This document shows positions 59,336 to 64,000 of a stretch of DNA of 64,000 nucleotides, one piece after another. Below the pieces are notes generated by a model. The model did no database searches. It was not told where the DNA came from and was given only the letters and a program-made list of their open reading frames with translations. Position 1 is the first letter of the stretch; each line of letters opens with the position of its first letter. The stretch is from Sphagnum magellanicum (taxonomy: Eukaryota > Streptophyta > Sphagnopsida > Sphagnales > Sphagnaceae). Position numbers and translations under genes: made by a program. The stretch spans positions 20,067,666-20,131,665 of the forward strand of contig CM038919.1 of the NCBI GenBank assembly GCA_021904315.1, in the 5' to 3' direction.

Positions 59336-61995
59336 AATTGAAAAGAAAAAGCACTGACTGCATCCTATGCATATTTACAAGTTCAAACTCAATTTGACAT
59401 TCTTTATAGGTTATACATTGTACAGGCCATTCAAATTGATGTGGGTGAAGATGCTCTTTTCACAACCTAAAGTACCATCTCTAAAATCAATGGTTTTTCT
59501 AACATCAACCTTTATACTTGTAAGGAATAGCTATCCTTATGTTGATACCAGATTTGACACATATTAATTCAAATTTTCCTTGTTGAATTTTTTTGGAAAT
59601 ATTTCTTGATATGTCTGAAATTTCCGAATAATTTTACATCGAATTTGCTTAATAATGGGAGGGGGGGGGGAAAAAAAACTTAATTTCAATAAGTTATGCT
59701 TCAATTAAATATGTAAAAAACTGAAAATACAATATAGGTAACATTTTAAAAGGTTACTCGAAAAATATGAACTATAGATATATATAATGCTTTCTCTCTA
59801 AGCTTCAAACTCCAATACACTTGGCCATCAATTTTCATAAGTTCAACACCTTCAAATAAATCATCCAAATCGTGTTCATCATCATTAGTGTCTTCACATG
59901 TGTCACATGTATTTGCAAAGAGGGGAACACATGGCATTGGCTTACAGGAATTTTAAGCTCGTTATTATGTCAAAAACTTGGAAATCAAAAAGTGAGATAT
60001 TCAAATGCCTTGTCACCCCCCAAAGTAATCATTTTGACACTTGAGTGCCAAAATTGATAGTGGCATAAGCTAGCTTGTTATCAATGTGAACCACATCATA
60101 AACTTACCCCTTCCATGTATATATGATTTTACAATATTTTAACAATGTGTTTAAGACTAAATGTTAATGAAATTTTAATTAATCGTTAATATGATGTCGT
60201 AATGACATTGTAATATACTTAACGATCAATCAACACAATACGTTATAATGTCGTCACAACATCATACTTATCAATGATTGTATTAACATTTTGTTGATAC
60301 TTAATTTTAAACACATTATGAAAGTGTCGTAAAAGCGCATATACTTGAAGGAGGCAAGTTTGTGATGCACTTGAGTTGTTGTATTGTTGTTACAATGATA
60401 AGAACACAAGTCAATTGAAAAAACAACAAAATTTTAATGAATTGTGGTTTATTAGATGAACTTATTTTCAAATTTTAAAATTTTGTGAATTCAAGTTGAT
60501 AGTTTTACACCAAATATTACACCGCAAAAATGAAAACAATTGGATTTTGGACTTAAACATGGACTGTCCATTGGTTAACCATGACATCTTGGTGAAAATC
60601 ATTTAGCCCAAGGGATTTTGCATTGACCGTGTGATCTCTAGTTGGGCCTATGGGTTTGCCCACATTTTGAAGAATTGTACATAACATGTATGTATCTTTC
60701 AAGGAAGGTTGTTTGTTTGTCATATTTAGATCTCCCAATCGCTCGAAGGCACCCCTCACAATCTTGGTACCATTGGGAAGCCTCCGTGAGTATGGGTGCA
60801 CTCAAGTGGTTTCATATCATTTATACTTATTAAACAATTTTGTCATTGAAAATTCAATAAAATAAAAACTTAAAAACCTAGGAGAATTCGGGTGTACACT
60901 TGGTCTTGTTAAAAAAGACTTCAATAATAAGTCAAATTTTATGAAGGTGAATTCATAAATGTTTAGAGCTAAGGTGTGAGAATTTGAATTTGAATTTTGT
61001 TTTGTCCTTAGAAATTCAACTAAATAACAAAAACTAGTTTTGAAAAGAAGAAATTAGTTGGGTAACAAATTCACACTTATGCCACTGGCATAGGCTACAC
61101 TAGTGTTTATGAATTGAACTCAAGGTAAAATAGTAGGTGGCCACAAGATTGATATGTTAATACTTTTCATCTTCACCTCATGTGGATCATTGTCAACAAT
61201 TCAAGTTACATGATTACAAACAAATACCTTCCAGATGTAATTTGCTTCACCATGATGTGAAATTCAACAACCAGATATGGTTGCCAAAAGATTGTTCACC
61301 TTGTAAAGAATTAGAAATGCATTCTATTTTCAACAAATGTAATGGAATACACAACAAACAGGTTCTAGTTCCAAAATTGAAGGAAATTTTGAGGCTATCA
61401 TTTCTTGGAAAATAATTTAAAGCCTTCAAATCACAAGTTCTTTGAAGAGAAACTCATGTTTCAGATTTTTGTTTTGGGTAGGTTGGCATGTAGAAGGAAA
61501 AGAACTAAATTTGTGAACAATCAACCCACATAACATAAGACATTTGAAGTTTTCATTGTGACTTTAAGGTGTGTCCTTGTGCCACCACACAACACAACTA
61601 GCATGCACAAATCTCTTGAGGCATACCCAATGTAAAGTTTTCTTATTTAGAATTATTTGGAAGCATTAAAAAAAAAGTGAGTGGAATGCATACCAACTTG
61701 CCAGTCATCATCAAACACTTCTCACCAAGCAGCTGGCCACCTTGCAGTCAAATAGTCTTATGGCAAACTGGTATAGCAGTAGAGTCCAAATTGTTGCACA
61801 GCTTTTTGCCAGAATAGTCACATCCAGTCCTTACATCAGAAAACAAAAAATTTGAGAAACAGATACATTTAGGACTTAGATTTTGACAAATTGGGATCAA
61901 CTAATCAATTAGAATATCAGTGCACTTCAGCAGATCACACATTACAGAGGTTCTACGAGTTTTCTCACAATGCATTTGAAACTATTATGGCCTTC
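59336..61995. other. No gene recognised
   Basis: AT-rich sequence. A minus frame at 60801-60553 (82 codons) and a plus frame at 61182-61415 are open but have no motif that I know. Confidence 0.4.
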
Positions 61996-62034
61996 AAAAG
62001 ATCTTGGCTTCAGCACTAAAAGCCAAGATCTTTT
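61996..62034. other. Perfect 14-bp hairpin with 11-base loop
   Basis: AAAAGATCTTGGCT at 61996-62009 is the exact reverse complement of AGCCAAGATCTTTT at 62021-62034, separated by TCAGCACTAAA. On the plus strand the hairpin is followed by a short T run. It lies downstream of the QWRF gene's stop codon, outside any recognised gene. Confidence 0.7.
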
Positions 62035-63246
62035 TGTCTTCTCAATTTGCTTGCATCTGAATTCATGTTTAGCATCTCACCTCAGCACAGATTCCTTGAT
62101 GCACAATTATTTGCAACATCCCATATTTTGCCCATCTCCTGAACTGCTTCCCAGGAAATCTCAAAAACCTGCATGGGTCCAGAAGTTTCAAGAGCTTCAG
62201 TCAGTTGCCAACATGTAAGCTCTGCTATGAAAGCTTTCTTTCAAAGCAAAAACAATTTTTAGACAACAGCTCAAATGACAGCAATTCCAAAATACTACAT
62301 AGGAAGAAACTACTGGAAAATGAGACTCAATAACCTTGTGCTATAGATGGAAATACTTTGCAACTGTATATGCTAAGACAAAAGCTTTCCATTCACATTG
62401 TTGGTCAAAGGACCTTTCTTAACAGCAACAGAAACTTTGCAGAAACTTGCCTCTAGTGGCCTGGTGCCTTCACAAATAGAATGTCATAGGTGAGAATCGG
62501 AGGGGCAATGCAGTAACTTCCAAGGAAAACAAAAGAATTATAGGGTTGTGGCAGAATCTTGGACAGGACACAAAGATGCAAACAAAACACAAAGAGGTGG
62601 ACAGATCTTTTCTCAGTCTCTCAACATGGTACACATACTTGCAATTGTGAATACAGCAGACACAACAGATTTGAGCAGTGTTGGGATACTTGTCTGTTTC
62701 AGTGACCCAACCTTCCAGGTTCTGCTGTGCTGAAGCATGTTGATCCACTGTTGGCCACTGCCCTGGAAGAAGATTCAGAAACTGACAAGCAAGAGAAAAC
62801 AACAGCATGTATGTCCAAAATTAACATGAATTGGCACGTAGGCCTGGAAAGGGCCAGCCTTCTTTTGGCAAACTAGGTATGTTACATGGGTACTGCTCAT
62901 AACAGAGCAAGTATCAGTTTGGCAGCAAAGGAGCAAGTCCAGAATCACAGAATCTTAACAGGTGTAGTTTGGGAGCAGCTCAAAAGGCAATTGGAAGTAG
63001 CCACTCAAGGTAGGTCTGCCCATAGCTCCCTCCTCCTCTGCTTGATATGCAGTAAGATTCCTGGAACTACCACCCCACCTTCTTGCTCTATAGCTTCTTG
63101 GGTGCCTCAGACTTGCTGAGAACTCCAGAGGAGCACTCTCTGCTTTGGGAGGGGGGAGGCTGTGTTGTCTGTCTTCCAGAGTCGGGGTCTGCTGCCAAAA
63201 AGTGGGAAATTTGGTTTCATACACCAAATGCAAGGTGCATCCTTCT
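62035..63246 (-). other. Downstream of the QWRF-family gene, probable 3' UTR and spacer
   Basis: Directly downstream (minus strand) of the QWRF stop codon; the nearest part should be 3' UTR. Open frames on both strands are short and lack motifs. Confidence 0.4.
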
Positions 63247-63924
63247 TCAAGATGTGGACAGCCATGCATGGTTGCCAGCCATCATCCTACCACTCATGGG
63301 CAGAGTTGCTGAGGCCCGCCCTTTTTCAGATTCAAGCTGAATTAGATGTGTACGTAGACTGCGCTCCTCTACCTGCTCAATCACAACCACAAGATCCAAC
63401 CAATTGATATATTGTCCAAGGAAGGAGTAACTTGCTCACAAGACCTATATCACTTTCTTTTGTTCCATATCTCAATGACTTTAAAAGAACTGTTGCAAAT
63501 TTACTTATTCCACAAGTACAGTTGTTCCAATCTCAATGTTCACTTGCCAACCAACTATATGTCATCCAGTAAATGTGTATTGTACCTCTAGAGAAGCAGC
63601 AACAGACAAAAGATGCCCACACTCTTCCAAAAGAACCCTCTCCTGTGCTGAAGTCTCTGCAAGTTGAGATAATAACATGTCCGTACTCTCTGCCTGCAAG
63701 GGCAAACAATATGTATTAATTTCTCAACAGTGACATTGTCCCAGAACCCACCTTTGGAAGCCAAAACTGAAAAGCTTCTTCATGATCTTCAACTACAATA
63801 TCATGCCATACGGACAGGTCCATAAATGTCTTACCTTCGCTGACAGAGAAGTCACAGACACTTCCACAGCATTCAGTACATCAACAGCTGATCCAAGTGC
63901 GTCTCCTACTGCATGTACATCTGC
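63247..63924 (-). CDS. QWRF-motif protein (augmin subunit 8-like), last three coding exons
   Basis: QWRF proteins of plants bind microtubules; one member, AUG8, is part of the augmin complex that recruits gamma-tubulin to existing microtubules. Three minus-strand exons read in phase. 63924-63835: ADVHAVGDALGSAVDVLNAV, then EVSVTSLSAK, between TATGCAG and GTAAGA. 63693-63586: AESTDMLLSQLAETSAQERV, then LLEECGHLLSVAASLE, between TTGCAG and GTACAA. 63372-63247: VEERSLRTHLIQLESEKGRA, then about 20 residues and TGA, after TTGAGCAG. They match the conserved C-terminal helix region of the family (DLxxVKDALGSAVDVMQAM, ERALLEECxxLLS, EECSLRTHIxQL). Lengths of 90 and 108 bases keep phase 0. The 5' exons, with the QWRF motif itself, lie beyond the right edge. 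The last 20 residues are not conserved in my memory of the family. Confidence 0.85.
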
Positions 63925-64000
63925 CTGCATATACAACACAGAAAAATGTGTTTCTTTCAGGTGCATGATCTAAGAGCAGTCCACCCACAAACTGAACCAC

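Noticed and set aside
1..64000. CRISPR arrays, operons, bacterial-type promoters or terminators
   Set aside because: The window is plant nuclear DNA with introns. None of the tandem repeats has the repeat-spacer structure of a CRISPR array.

Overview
The window looks like nuclear DNA of a land plant. It is mostly AT-rich, gene-poor sequence full of decayed transposable elements, with a few plant genes split by GT-AG introns. A nuclear-encoded photosystem I subunit with a transit peptide, a BZR1/BES1 transcription factor and a QWRF-family microtubule protein place it in the green lineage. The large intergenic spaces and the mix of decayed elements suggest a big-genome plant. A fern or other seed-free vascular plant is my best guess, but this is inference only.

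Layout. 1-4.9 kb: repeats (a duplicated promoter-like segment, ~85-bp tandem units, an A-rich short-word repeat, a 51-bp tandem repeat) and no recognised gene. 5.1-8.9 kb: a broken minus-strand transposase of Plavaka type (KDZ group of DNA transposons). 9.4-16 kb: nothing recognised. 16.6-18.6 kb: a coiled-coil coding fragment, then a ubiquilin/DSK2 pseudogene that keeps an intron. 18.6-23 kb: nothing recognised. 23-25.9 kb: exon-like open stretches that I cannot name. 26-33.5 kb: a very AT-rich desert.

33.6-46 kb is the gene island. psaE (two exons, plus strand) and a BZR1/BES1 gene (two exons, minus strand) sit in GC- and CpG-rich patches. A decayed Ty1/copia retrotransposon with both LTRs, a primer binding site and a polypurine tract lies between them. 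A 21-bp sequence occurs in opposite orientations at the two edges of this island. The 2.5 kb upstream of BZR1 is GC-rich and full of CAG/CTG words.

46-64 kb: a 207-aa open frame of unknown meaning, a decayed hAT-like (DUF4371-type) transposase with an internal 131-bp duplication, a 91-bp tandem duplication, a ~620-bp foldback element, and a run of dispersed repeats. At the right edge are the last three coding exons of a QWRF-motif (augmin subunit 8-like) gene on the minus strand, whose upstream part lies outside the window.

The intact-looking genes have no shared pathway. PsaE works in the chloroplast, the BZR1-type factor in nuclear brassinosteroid-type transcription, and the QWRF protein on microtubules. 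I found no RNA gene, no CRISPR array and no operon. All assignments come from reading translated sequence against remembered family motifs; no database search was run.
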